A stretch of 64,000 nt of DNA from Flavobacteriaceae bacterium UBA7302 (GTDB lineage: Bacteria > Bacteroidota > Bacteroidia > Flavobacteriales > Flavobacteriaceae), in NCBI GenBank assembly GCA_002471825.1, contig DKQS01000011.1, positions 62,001 through 126,000 of the forward strand, read 5' to 3'. The translations under genes were made by a program, and so were the position numbers. The notes under the pieces are model-generated. The model had not been told where the DNA came from. It searched no databases and saw only the letters and a program-made list of their open reading frames with translations. The number at the start of each line of letters is the position of its first letter. The first letter of the stretch is position 1. Positions 1 through 8,650 of this stretch are shown here, in pieces.

Positions 1-79
1 CGATAAGGGTGGAAAGATGATGGCTAATAAAACGCGAAAGAATCCCATAGACTATTTTTGGTTGATTGCATCTATATGA
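1..79 (+). CDS. 3' end of an unidentified gene (truncated at window start)
   Basis: Reading from base 2, an open frame of 25 codons runs to a TGA at 77-79; it is open to the left edge. The visible C-terminus is basic and then aromatic/hydrophobic (KTRKNPIDYFWLIASI). This is too short to assign a family. The opposite strand shows no better frame. The call rests only on an open frame on the strand away from the next gene, so it may be chance. Confidence 0.3.
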   Translation, partial: DKGGKMMANKTRKNPIDYFWLIASI

Positions 80-115
80 CGCTAACCACTCGCGTTTGTT
101 ACAAAGATTTTATCC

Positions 116-319
116 TTACTTCCGAGAACGTGTTGATAACCCAAAGGGCAAATACAAAGGGCAAACTCTTACCAAACTTGTCAATAATAAAATTCCGGCA
201 ACTCCTAAAAATACAATTCCTAGTACTCCTTCAATCACATTAAAGTAGTAAAGAACCATAATTAAGATTGCTAATAACGAACGTACCAATCTGTCTCCTG
301 GACCCATATTTTTTTTCAT
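116..319 (-). CDS. DUF2892 (YgaP-like) small membrane protein
   Basis: A 67-residue protein with the DUF2892 layout: an N-terminal MGPGDRLVRSLLAI segment followed by two hydrophobic helices (about residues 12-28 and 31-49) separated by a short loop, then a VCPLYLPFGLST tail. In this family the protein is the isolated membrane domain of rhodanese YgaP; the biological role is not established. The ATG at 319 is the only sensible start. It is on the same strand as, and downstream of, the M14 peptidase, but a strong terminator separates the two, so it is probably transcribed separately. Confidence 0.85.
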   Translation of the reverse strand: MKKNMGPGDRLVRSLLAILIMVLYYFNVIEGVLGIVFLGVAGILLLTSLVRVCPLYLPFGLSTRSRK

Positions 320-392
320 GATTCTAAATTTTGATACTCAAAGGAAATCATTTCATTAGAAGTAGGATATGATATTTGTCATGCCAGTCTTC

Positions 393-425
393 ACAAAAAA
401 AAAAATCCCGCACAAGCGGGATTTT
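393..425 (-). terminator. Rho-independent terminator of the M14 peptidase gene
   Basis: A perfect 10-bp stem (402-411 with 416-425, AAAATCCCGC / GCGGGATTTT) has a 4-nt loop (ACAA). On the minus strand it is followed by a T-run encoded by the A-run ending at 401. It sits 24 bases beyond the stop codon at 449. Confidence 0.85.
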
Positions 426-448
426 AAGATTGTTATTTATTGATTCCC

Positions 449-2947
449 TTACATTTTATCTCCGAAGAAAATGGCATTCATCAACAACTTATTGGTACCA
501 AACCAAAAGGCTCTAAAATTGGTGTTATCGGTAAAAACAATGGTTCTACCTCTTCCAAATCGTTGTACTTTAAAGGGAACGGTATTTCCAATTACCTTGG
601 CATTCTCTTTCGATATATAACCGCTTAACAATGGATTCGCAGTATATTGAATCGGATTGTTATAACTTCTACTGTCTGGTTTTACAAAAATTGTGGTCTT
701 TCTGAATAGGGCAAGCTTGTCATCCTTATATCCGAAATTGATCGGATGCGAACGATCTAGTTTGGCTTCAAAAATGGCACCCCCAATTACCTGAGCTCCT
801 GATTGCAAGCTTCGCTCTTCGAAGGAAACATTGGAAATGGTATCAAACTTAGGACGTGTAAAATCCAAATTGATTAGTTTGTTACTTGCCATCCAACGTA
901 GCGCATTTTTATAACCAATGATGATTCCACCATTTCGAACCCATGTTTTGAGTTTACCCACAAAATCAGACGACATTCTGCTACTACTAGGAACAACCAA
1001 GTGCGTATACTTTGATAAATCTACACGAGCTGCATAGCTCATATCCAATCTTGTAATGTGCATGTCGTATCGTTGATCAAACAGATGCCACACTTGACCC
1101 GAATCATAACTAGTGATTCCAGAACCTACCAACATGGCTACTTTGGGAGTAGAAACAGCGGCAAAATTGCGGCTACCCAAATCCATATCTGGATTGTCAC
1201 CTGTTGGGGTTCCATAAATTGTTAGATGGGCATCACTTGCTACTCCCTGCAAAAATTGATACAATTCACTGGAGTTTAAACGTTGATTCTGAACCGGAAT
1301 TAAAATGGTTCCATAATCATAACTTCTACCATTGTTGGTAAAGTTTTTCATGGAAACTTTGGCGCGCAATCCTTTTTGCAGAATGGCATTTAGCGCTTTG
1401 GGAGTATAAAACTCATTCCAAGGCATTAGATAGCCATAATCGCTTTTTACCGTCACGACACCTTCTTTCATCATTAAATCCGTCACTTCGGCTCCAGCTT
1501 TTGACAAAGACACATTTTCTGCATAATCCAAGTCGAATGCATGGTTGAATGTCCATGCCGAAACATCATAAAAAAGACTGTCTTTGAACTTTGTTCGAAC
1601 ATCAAACATGGCCTTTACCAAGCGATGTTTTTTTTGATTCATAGGAACCATGTAACTATATCCTTTTTTGAATCTTTTACCATTGACGCTAAAATCAGAT
1701 TTCACCTCATGAATTTTGATTTTGTGCTTTTTCATCACCTCGGCCAAATGAAAGGTTTTGGCAGCATCTTTTTCATCGCCAAATACAATGGCATTGTTCT
1801 TAAAGGTACTTCTTGATTCCTTGTAAAAAGCCTGCTGGTATTTTAAAATCTTTACACGCATTTTACGTGCCGCTTCCAAGGTCGATAATGCAGCCGTAAA
1901 TTGATTACGAATGGTAAATGGAAAAGTTAGGATTCCGTTCTCCGTTTCTTGGGCATGTCCTCTAGAACTTCCTTGCTCGAATAAAATTCCGATTCCGCCA
2001 TTAATATCTGGGAAAGTAGATCCTTTTCCGTAATAGTAATCGTCAAAGCTTTCTTTAGAATAATAGTAGGATCCTATTTTGTCAAGGGCTTTGGCGTGGT
2101 ATGTTCCGATTTCTTCAGTCAATTGCTGATTCAATTCTGGTGTCATTGGATGGGTTCTACTCGGAATTCCAGGCTGGAAAAAGAAGGTAGAATTGCTTCC
2201 CATCTCGTGATGATCTGTCAAAATATTAGGCAACCATTTGTGGAACTGGGCAATTCTTGCAGAACTCTCTGGCAGTTGCACTGGCAACCAGTCTCTGTTC
2301 ATATCAAATTGATAATGATTGGTTCTACCTCCCGGCCACACTTCACGATACTCTCGGTCATTCGGATCCGGATTGATATTCTTGCTTCTATTCGTATTGG
2401 CCCAATAGGCAAAACGTTGCAATCCGTCTGGATTAAAACTTGGATCAAATAAAATCACCACATTGTTTAACAAATCGTCAATGCCCTCAGCTGCTGCCAA
2501 ATGATAGGCTACTGCCAAAGCTGCATTCGAGCCACTTGGCTCATTTCCATGAATAGAAAATCCTTGATATACAACAATGGGATCATTGCTTACATCGTAA
2601 GAGGCATCATTGGTACCTTTGATATGATTAGCGCGAATTTCATCAATTCTTGCATGGTTTTTTGGAGCTGTAATCGTTAACAACAATAACGGTCGGTCTT
2701 CATAAGTCTCTCCAGTTTTCTCCAAGCTTATGCGATCTGAAGCCTTGGCCAGTGCTTTCATGTACTCGACCAGTTTATCGTGAGTTACATGCCACTCTCC
2801 TACTTCATGACCAATCACAGACTCTGGTGTTGGTATCGCAGGATTGTAGCTGACATTTTTTGGTAAGTAATAACTCAAATCTACTTTTTGAGCTGATAGT
2901 GAGAAGCTTACAAGAAGTAGTAAGATAAAAGTTGGAAAGTTTTTCAT
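449..2947 (-). CDS. Secreted zinc carboxypeptidase, peptidase family M14
   Basis: An 832-residue secreted metallopeptidase. The ATG at 2947 is chosen because it opens a clear signal peptide (MKNFPTFILLLLVSFSLSA); the frame continues 28 codons upstream, but that part is not leader-like. The M14 domain shows the zinc motif HGNE (residues 133-136), the FDMNRDW segment with the substrate-binding Arg (about 218), the third zinc-ligand region DHHEMG (245-250), and a likely catalytic Glu in FEQGSSRG (323-330). All key residues are present, so activity is expected. The C-terminal third resembles a class-I glutamine-amidotransferase-like fold (VAMLVGSGITSYDSGQVWHL), common in large Bacteroidota M14 proteins. 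It is probably periplasmic and nutritional. A paralogue lies at 42767-45247. Confidence 0.88.
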   Translation of the reverse strand: MKNFPTFILLLLVSFSLSAQKVDLSYYLPKNVSYNPAIPTPESVIGHEVGEWHVTHDKLVEYMKALAKASDRISLEKTGETYEDRPLLLLTITAPKNHARIDEIRANHIKGTNDASYDVSNDPIVVYQGFSIHGNEPSGSNAALAVAYHLAAAEGIDDLLNNVVILFDPSFNPDGLQRFAYWANTNRSKNINPDPNDREYREVWPGGRTNHYQFDMNRDWLPVQLPESSARIAQFHKWLPNILTDHHEMGSNSTFFFQPGIPSRTHPMTPELNQQLTEEIGTYHAKALDKIGSYYYSKESFDDYYYGKGSTFPDINGGIGILFEQGSSRGHAQETENGILTFPFTIRNQFTAALSTLEAARKMRVKILKYQQAFYKESRSTFKNNAIVFGDEKDAAKTFHLAEVMKKHKIKIHEVKSDFSVNGKRFKKGYSYMVPMNQKKHRLVKAMFDVRTKFKDSLFYDVSAWTFNHAFDLDYAENVSLSKAGAEVTDLMMKEGVVTVKSDYGYLMPWNEFYTPKALNAILQKGLRAKVSMKNFTNNGRSYDYGTILIPVQNQRLNSSELYQFLQGVASDAHLTIYGTPTGDNPDMDLGSRNFAAVSTPKVAMLVGSGITSYDSGQVWHLFDQRYDMHITRLDMSYAARVDLSKYTHLVVPSSSRMSSDFVGKLKTWVRNGGIIIGYKNALRWMASNKLINLDFTRPKFDTISNVSFEERSLQSGAQVIGGAIFEAKLDRSHPINFGYKDDKLALFRKTTIFVKPDSRSYNNPIQYTANPLLSGYISKENAKVIGNTVPFKVQRFGRGRTIVFTDNTNFRAFWFGTNKLLMNAIFFGDKM

Positions 2948-3060
2948 GAAGTAAAAATTTTTAATGCAAACAAAGATAAGCAATCCCGAAGTTTTCATTT
3001 TTTGAAAAAATAAATCTTCAAAAGGTGACATTTGTTACCTTTTTTCAATAAAAGCCACTT

Positions 3061-3068
3061 TAATTTTG
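3061..3068 (+). promoter_or_regulatory. Possible -7 element for the carbonic anhydrase gene
   Basis: TAATTTTG matches the Bacteroidota -7 consensus TAnnTTTG, 29 bases before the ATG at 3098. The nearest TTG (3032-3034) is 26 bases upstream, too far for a normal -33 element, so support is partial. Confidence 0.35.
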
Positions 3069-3097
3069 TGTTGTTCATCAACCATAAATTACGACTC

Positions 3098-3877
3098 ATG
3101 AAAGTCTTGGTAACGCGATTTATTGTTTTCATTTTGATTATCATCGCTTCGATTCATTTATATCAAGAAGAACATTCCCTTAAAAACAAACATTGGACTT
3201 ATGAAGGGGAAACAGCTCCAGAACATTGGGCTGAGATTGAAAAGGATTCTGATTGTAATGGGCGCAATCAATCTCCCATCAATATTGTTGAAATCAACAC
3301 CCAATTAGTTGAAAAAGCAAAAGATGATTTAAACATCCATTATTCGCCATTTACCTTTATCAATTCTGTAGTAAACAACGGACATTCCATTCAATTCAAT
3401 TTTGAACGAGGAGATTCTCTTCAATACAAAAATAAAGTCTATCATTTGGCTCAAATTCATTTCCATGAACCTGCCGAGCATACCATCAATGGAATTCGGT
3501 ATCCTTTAGAAATACATCTTGTGCATGCCAATGAGGATAATTCGTATACGGTAATGGCAATTGTGGCTAAGGAAGGCATTGAGAGTGATATATTTGAGTT
3601 TTTGGAGAGCTTTTTACCCATTGAGGTAAACGATGAAAAAACGATTCACGAACCTCTAGACCTAACTACCCTATTTCCCAAGGATAAGAGTTATTTCTCT
3701 TACAAAGGTTCCTTGACGACTCCACCATGTAGCGAAAGTGTCGATTGGATCATTTTCAAAGAACCGATTATCGTTTCTGTAGAAGAAGTATTAAAGCTGA
3801 AAAAGAACATGCCCAAAGACAATTATCGCAACGAACAACCTTTGAATGATCGCATAGTAGAGCTTCACCTCCGCTAG
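3098..3877 (+). CDS. Alpha-class carbonic anhydrase, membrane-anchored or secreted
   Basis: A 259-residue enzyme interconverting CO2 and bicarbonate. The ATG at 3098 opens an N-terminal hydrophobic helix (residues 4-20, signal anchor or signal peptide), placing the enzyme in the periplasm; in-frame codons upstream are not leader-like. The alpha-CA signature is complete: the start HWTYEGETAPEHW, the NQSPINI segment (57-63), zinc ligands His121 and His123 in QIHFHEPAEH, His140 in LEIHLVH, and the conserved TTPPCSE near the end. Length fits bacterial alpha-CAs. It is divergent from the M14 gene and convergent with the amidohydrolase (3-base gap). With the SbtA-type carrier at 22.9 kb it could supply bicarbonate for anaplerotic fixation; that link is inference. 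Confidence 0.93.
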   Translation: MKVLVTRFIVFILIIIASIHLYQEEHSLKNKHWTYEGETAPEHWAEIEKDSDCNGRNQSPINIVEINTQLVEKAKDDLNIHYSPFTFINSVVNNGHSIQFNFERGDSLQYKNKVYHLAQIHFHEPAEHTINGIRYPLEIHLVHANEDNSYTVMAIVAKEGIESDIFEFLESFLPIEVNDEKTIHEPLDLTTLFPKDKSYFSYKGSLTTPPCSESVDWIIFKEPIIVSVEEVLKLKKNMPKDNYRNEQPLNDRIVELHLR

Positions 3878-3880
3878 GAC

Positions 3881-5611
3881 CTACTGTTCCGCCTTGAACA
3901 TCACTTTACCAGCAATCATTGTTTGAAGCACTTTTCCCTTCAATATTTCTTCTGGAGAAGCATTCAATACATCGGTATCAATAATGGTTAAATCGGCCCA
4001 TTTTCCGACCTCAATGGTGCCAGATACTTGCTCTTGTTTCGCCGCATAAGCGGGCCAAGTAGTATAGGCCCTTATTGTTTCTTCTTTTGTAAAAGCCTGT
4101 TCAGGGTAATACGCTTTATCGTTGGGGGATTTCTTTTTGGTAATGGCGCAATAAATACCATAAAAGAAACTAGGATCTGAACCCGTAAAATCTGAATTGA
4201 ATATAACCTTGGCTTGATTTTGTCGTAGTGTTCGCCAGGCATAAGCTCCTTTGGCCCTTTCTTCTCCGATGCGATCTATGGCCCAAGGCATGTCTTCTAC
4301 TGCGTGTGCTGGCTCCATGGACGCTGTTATATTTAAAGGAGCAAATCTCTTGAAATCATCGGGATGCACGACTTGCACATGTTCAATGCGATGTCTTAAC
4401 TGTTGGGAATCGGGATGATCTTTAAAATACCCTTCATACAGGTCCAATACATCTCGATTGGCTTGATCTCCGATGGCATGAATAGCCAATCTAAATCCTT
4501 TATCGAGTGCCTTAATCATCAAGTCTTTGTCAAATCCATATGCCAATCCGCTTACTCCAGTGTAATCTTTTTTATCTGAATATGGCTCTAAAAATTTGGC
4601 TCCTCTTGAGCCCAAAGATCCATCATAATAACCCTTAAAACCTGTTACTTGAAGAAAGTCTTCAATGTTCTGAGTTGGACCTCTGGCCAGCCAAGTATTG
4701 ACCAATTCCATGTTGTACTTTCTGGCGGCTACAAATGCGTGCACCCGCATCGGCAATTTCCCGTTGGCCTCTAAATCTTCATAGACCTCCATATGCGCTT
4801 TTTCAACACCCAAATGATGGGTTGCCGTAAATCCGAGACTTAATAGCTGATCAAATCCGTACTTCATTATTCGGGTTTGTTGGGCTAAGGATTTGGCTGG
4901 GATTTTATCAAATAGCAAGCGTTTTGCTCCGTTGATCAATACATATTTCAGGTTCCCTAGTTTGTCTAAAAGTATCTTCCCTCCTTTTTCGGGAACCGAG
5001 GATTTGGTGATTCCCGCCTTTTCAAAAGCCAAGGCATTTCCCATAACCCCGAAGCCCCGTAAGCCGATCAATACAATGGGATGTTCTGGAGTTTGGCTAC
5101 TCAATCGCTTCATGTCTGGATATGAATTGGCGAATTCGGCCTCATCCCATCCTGAAGCAATAATCCATTCGCCTTTGGGGACAGATTTCGATTTTTCAAT
5201 CATCAATTCGATAATTTCATCAGCCGATAAGCCCTGTAGTTTTATAGCTTCAGCCTTTTCTCCGATTTCATTTAAATGTCCGTGGGATTCAATCAATCCT
5301 GGTAAAATAACGTAACCCTCAAGATCAATCATTTTGGTTTGTGACCCTTGAAGTTTTTTCAATTCCTTAGTAGAACCTACAGCCATGATTCGATTGCCCT
5401 TTATGGCTATCGCCTCAGCATCAGGAATGTACTTTCCTTGTTTTATAGGAGCCGTTTCAGAAGGGTTTCCATCGAGATCAGGATCTTCCCAACTCATGGT
5501 ATAAACACGCGCATTTAGGTAGATGATATCAGCCTCTTCATTCGTTTTTTCTGCACAGGAGAAAAACATAATTACAATCAAAAAGACAACAAAAGGAATC
5601 AGTCGCTTCAT
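3881..5611 (-). CDS. Amidohydrolase family 3 lipoprotein (YtcJ-like)
   Basis: A 576-residue metal-dependent hydrolase of the YtcJ-like amidohydrolase_3 group. The N-terminus is a lipoprotein signal (MKRLIPFVVFLIVIMFFSC, Cys19). The TIM-barrel metal motif HGH is at residues 110-112 (VILPGLIESHGHL), with further candidate ligands in HAIGDQANR and RIEHVQ downstream. The C-terminal region returns to the small beta domain (GTIEVGKWADLTIID), as in this superfamily. Substrate cannot be told from sequence; the family contains formamide-, N-acyl- and exoenzyme-type hydrolases. It is a single gene, convergent with the carbonic anhydrase. Confidence 0.88.
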   Translation of the reverse strand: MKRLIPFVVFLIVIMFFSCAEKTNEEADIIYLNARVYTMSWEDPDLDGNPSETAPIKQGKYIPDAEAIAIKGNRIMAVGSTKELKKLQGSQTKMIDLEGYVILPGLIESHGHLNEIGEKAEAIKLQGLSADEIIELMIEKSKSVPKGEWIIASGWDEAEFANSYPDMKRLSSQTPEHPIVLIGLRGFGVMGNALAFEKAGITKSSVPEKGGKILLDKLGNLKYVLINGAKRLLFDKIPAKSLAQQTRIMKYGFDQLLSLGFTATHHLGVEKAHMEVYEDLEANGKLPMRVHAFVAARKYNMELVNTWLARGPTQNIEDFLQVTGFKGYYDGSLGSRGAKFLEPYSDKKDYTGVSGLAYGFDKDLMIKALDKGFRLAIHAIGDQANRDVLDLYEGYFKDHPDSQQLRHRIEHVQVVHPDDFKRFAPLNITASMEPAHAVEDMPWAIDRIGEERAKGAYAWRTLRQNQAKVIFNSDFTGSDPSFFYGIYCAITKKKSPNDKAYYPEQAFTKEETIRAYTTWPAYAAKQEQVSGTIEVGKWADLTIIDTDVLNASPEEILKGKVLQTMIAGKVMFKAEQ

Positions 5612-5703
5612 TCGGTATATAGATTTGTTTAAAATTAGGGAATCTTTTAGTTTTCGGGATTGTTGAATTCGAAATATTTCGATATTTGTTTTTTTTCAGC
5701 GCG

Positions 5704-8601
5704 ATGGCAAATGAACCCGATTTATTGGCATTAAAAAATAAGCTCCAAGGCGAATTACACTTTGATGGGCTCTACAAATCACTATATGCCACGGATGCCT
5801 CTGTTTATCGCAAAATTCCTTTGGCAGTAGCTTATCCAAAGAATGAAGGTGATATCAAGGAACTCATTCTTTTTGCTAATTCCAATAAAATCACCTTGAT
5901 CCCAAGAACGGCGGGGACATCCTTAGCCGGACAGTGTGTTGGTGAGGGAATTGTGGTTGATGTTTCCAAATACTTCACATCAATCCTAGAATTTAATGAA
6001 AAAGCGAAAACCATCACTGTACAACCTGGAGTTGTTCGTGATGAATTGAATCAATTTTTAGCTCCTTTCGGTTTGTTTTTTGGACCAAACACCTCCACTT
6101 CCAATCGCTGTATGATTGGCGGAATGGTAGGAAACAATTCATCGGGAAGTACTTCCATTAAATATGGGGTAACTCGAGATAAAGTGATTCAAATTGACGG
6201 ATTCCTAAGTGACGGGAGTTTTACATCCTTCGGAAATCTCAATCCAAAAAATTTCGAGAAGAAACTTCGGGAGCCAGGTTTGGAAGGCGTCATCTACAAA
6301 ACATTGAATGATAAGCTTTCTCAAAAGGAAATTCAAAAGGAAATAAAGAAGGAATTTCCAAAAGAAAGCATTCATAGAAGAAACACGGGTTATGCCGTCG
6401 ATGAACTTTTGAAGTTCGAAGCTTTTGGGGGATCAGAAGAACATATCAATCTCACCCAATTGTTATCAGGAAGCGAAGGAACCTTATTCTTCTCCACCGC
6501 CATCACGCTGCAATTGGATGAAATTCAGCCTGAATACAGCGTTTTGGTTACCAGTCATTTTACCAGCGTTCAGGAGAGCTTGGAAGCCACGGTTGTGGCT
6601 ATGAAACACGACCTCTATGCCTGTGAGTTGATGGACAAGGTAATTTTGGATTGTACCAAGAGCAATCGTGAACAAGCAAAGAATCGCTTCTTTTTACAAG
6701 GAGATCCTGAGGCTGTTTTGGTGATGGAAGTTCGCGCCGAAAGTCAATCGATGGCAGAATCTTTCGCCAAAAATCTCATTTCAGATTTGAAGAAAAACAA
6801 CATGGGATATCACCATCCCATGGTAAAAGGAGATAAAACCAAGCAAGTTTTTGCCCTTAGAAAAGCCGGATTGGGTCTGCTGGGGAATATGATTGGGGAT
6901 CCCAAAGCGGTAGCTTGTATTGAAGATACTGCCGTTGATCTTAACGATTTACCGAATTATATCAACGAGTTCACCTCTATCATGGACAAATACCAGCAAA
7001 AAGCGGTGTATTATGCGCACGCTGGTGCTGGGGAATTGCATTTGCGCCCAATTTTGAATCTTAAGAAATCGGAGGACGTAGATTTATTCCGAAAAATAAC
7101 CACAGAAACCGCCGAGTTGGTGAAAAAATACCAAGGATCTTTTAGTGGTGAACATGGTGACGGGATTGTGCGGGCCGAATTTATTCCTTTGATGATCGGT
7201 GAGAAAAATTATCAATTATTAAAGGACATTAAAAAGGCCTTTGATCCAAATGATGTATTCAATAAAGGAAAGATTGTGGATGCCTATCCCATGGATGAGA
7301 ATCTGCGTTATGAAGTAGACAGAGACGAACCTAACATCAAAACCATTCAGGATTTTTCGGATAATGAAGGGATTTTAAGATTGGCTGAAAAGTGCAACGG
7401 TTCAGGCGATTGTAGAAAACCAGCATCTATGGGCGGAACCATGTGTCCGAGTTACCGCGCCACCAAAAACGAAAAAGATACTACGCGAGCAAGAGCAAAT
7501 ACCTTGCGTGAATTCTTAACCAATTCAGAGCTAGAAAACAAGTTCAATCACAAAGAACTAAAGGAAGTTTTTGATTTATGTCTTAGTTGCAAAGGATGCG
7601 CAAGTGAATGTCCCAGTAATGTGGATGTGGCGGCCTTGAAGAGCGAATTCTTGTATCAATATCAAGAAGAGAATGGCTACAGCTTCCGAAGTAAATTGTT
7701 CGCGAACAATGTGAAATACAATAAGCTGGGAAGCATTGCTCCGGCTTTAACCAATGTAGTGTTGAATACCACCCTAACCAAAAAGATCATGGGTGTGGCT
7801 ACAAAACGTTCGGTTCCGAAATTGGCAAATACAACCTTTTTCAAGTGGGTAAAAAAGCAGAAGGAATCCGAAAACAAAAAGGAAGTATATCTTTTTGTTG
7901 ATGAGTTTAGCAACTACTACGACGTTGATATCGCCAAAGACACGTATATCTTACTAGAAAGAATTGGGTATCGTGTAAATATTGTAGAACATCAAGAAAG
8001 TGGTCGTAGTTTTATTTCTAAAGGATTTCTGAAACAAGCCAAGGAAATAGCAAATGAAAACATCGCCTTGTTTTCTGATTTAGTTTCATCGGACAAACCA
8101 CTTATCGGAATTGAGCCTTCCGCAATTTTGACTTTTAAAGACGAGTACTTGCGATTAGCGGATGACCAAGAAAAAGCGAAGTACACGGCAAAGCATGCTT
8201 ATACCATCGAAGAATTTCTATTGCGTGAAATTGAAAAAGGAAATATCAAGTCCACGCAGTTTACGGCAAGATCCAAAGAAATTAAAATCCACGGACATTG
8301 TCATCAAAAAGCCCTTTCCGGCACCCATGCTACTTTCCGAATTTTAAATCTCCCTGAAAACTACAAACCAACCATCATGAATACCGGTTGTTGCGGAATG
8401 GCAGGTTCCTTTGGTTATGAAAAAGAACACTATGAGATTAGCATGCAAGTGGGTGAAGACACCTTATTCCCGAAGGTCAGAAAATTGAATTCCAAGACTG
8501 AAATTGCAGCGGCCGGAACCAGTTGTAGACACCAAATCTATGATGGCACCAAACGACAGGCCAAACATCCCGTTACCATTTTACGAGAAGCCTTGAGGTA
8601 A
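5704..8601 (+). CDS. FAD- and Fe-S-binding D-2-hydroxyacid dehydrogenase (YdiJ-like)
   Basis: A 965-residue fusion of an FAD-linked oxidase (GlcD-like) with a GlcF-type Fe-S/CCG module. The N-terminal half shows the PCMH FAD-binding signature (IPRTAGTSLAGQ; FGPNTSTSNRCMIGGMVGNNSSG) and the C-terminal oxidase segment GEHGDGIVRAEF. Two cysteine clusters follow, CNGSGDCRKPxxxGGTMCPS and CLSCKGCASECP, typical of 4Fe-4S centres. The end has CCG motifs (GHCHQKAL, TGCCGMAGSFG, GTSCRHQI). The family oxidises D-lactate, glycolate or D-2-hydroxyglutarate and passes electrons to the quinone pool; the exact substrate is open. The start is set at ATG 5704 rather than the TTG at 5686. The MFS gene follows after 49 bases and is probably co-transcribed. 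Confidence 0.88.
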   Translation: MANEPDLLALKNKLQGELHFDGLYKSLYATDASVYRKIPLAVAYPKNEGDIKELILFANSNKITLIPRTAGTSLAGQCVGEGIVVDVSKYFTSILEFNEKAKTITVQPGVVRDELNQFLAPFGLFFGPNTSTSNRCMIGGMVGNNSSGSTSIKYGVTRDKVIQIDGFLSDGSFTSFGNLNPKNFEKKLREPGLEGVIYKTLNDKLSQKEIQKEIKKEFPKESIHRRNTGYAVDELLKFEAFGGSEEHINLTQLLSGSEGTLFFSTAITLQLDEIQPEYSVLVTSHFTSVQESLEATVVAMKHDLYACELMDKVILDCTKSNREQAKNRFFLQGDPEAVLVMEVRAESQSMAESFAKNLISDLKKNNMGYHHPMVKGDKTKQVFALRKAGLGLLGNMIGDPKAVACIEDTAVDLNDLPNYINEFTSIMDKYQQKAVYYAHAGAGELHLRPILNLKKSEDVDLFRKITTETAELVKKYQGSFSGEHGDGIVRAEFIPLMIGEKNYQLLKDIKKAFDPNDVFNKGKIVDAYPMDENLRYEVDRDEPNIKTIQDFSDNEGILRLAEKCNGSGDCRKPASMGGTMCPSYRATKNEKDTTRARANTLREFLTNSELENKFNHKELKEVFDLCLSCKGCASECPSNVDVAALKSEFLYQYQEENGYSFRSKLFANNVKYNKLGSIAPALTNVVLNTTLTKKIMGVATKRSVPKLANTTFFKWVKKQKESENKKEVYLFVDEFSNYYDVDIAKDTYILLERIGYRVNIVEHQESGRSFISKGFLKQAKEIANENIALFSDLVSSDKPLIGIEPSAILTFKDEYLRLADDQEKAKYTAKHAYTIEEFLLREIEKGNIKSTQFTARSKEIKIHGHCHQKALSGTHATFRILNLPENYKPTIMNTGCCGMAGSFGYEKEHYEISMQVGEDTLFPKVRKLNSKTEIAAAGTSCRHQIYDGTKRQAKHPVTILREALR

Positions 8602-8650
8602 AGGCCAAAATTGTATTTCGTACATTTAAAAACTCGTAAAGAAATTCTCT

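Noticed and set aside
58..248. Plus-strand open frames over the DUF2892 gene
   Set aside because: They overlap the minus-strand DUF2892 protein completely, lack leader or family features, and have odd composition.
2096..2452. Plus-strand frame of 118 codons inside the first M14 gene
   Set aside because: It lies entirely antisense to the catalytic domain of a clear M14 peptidase; Trp/Arg/Ile-rich composition is typical of shadow frames.
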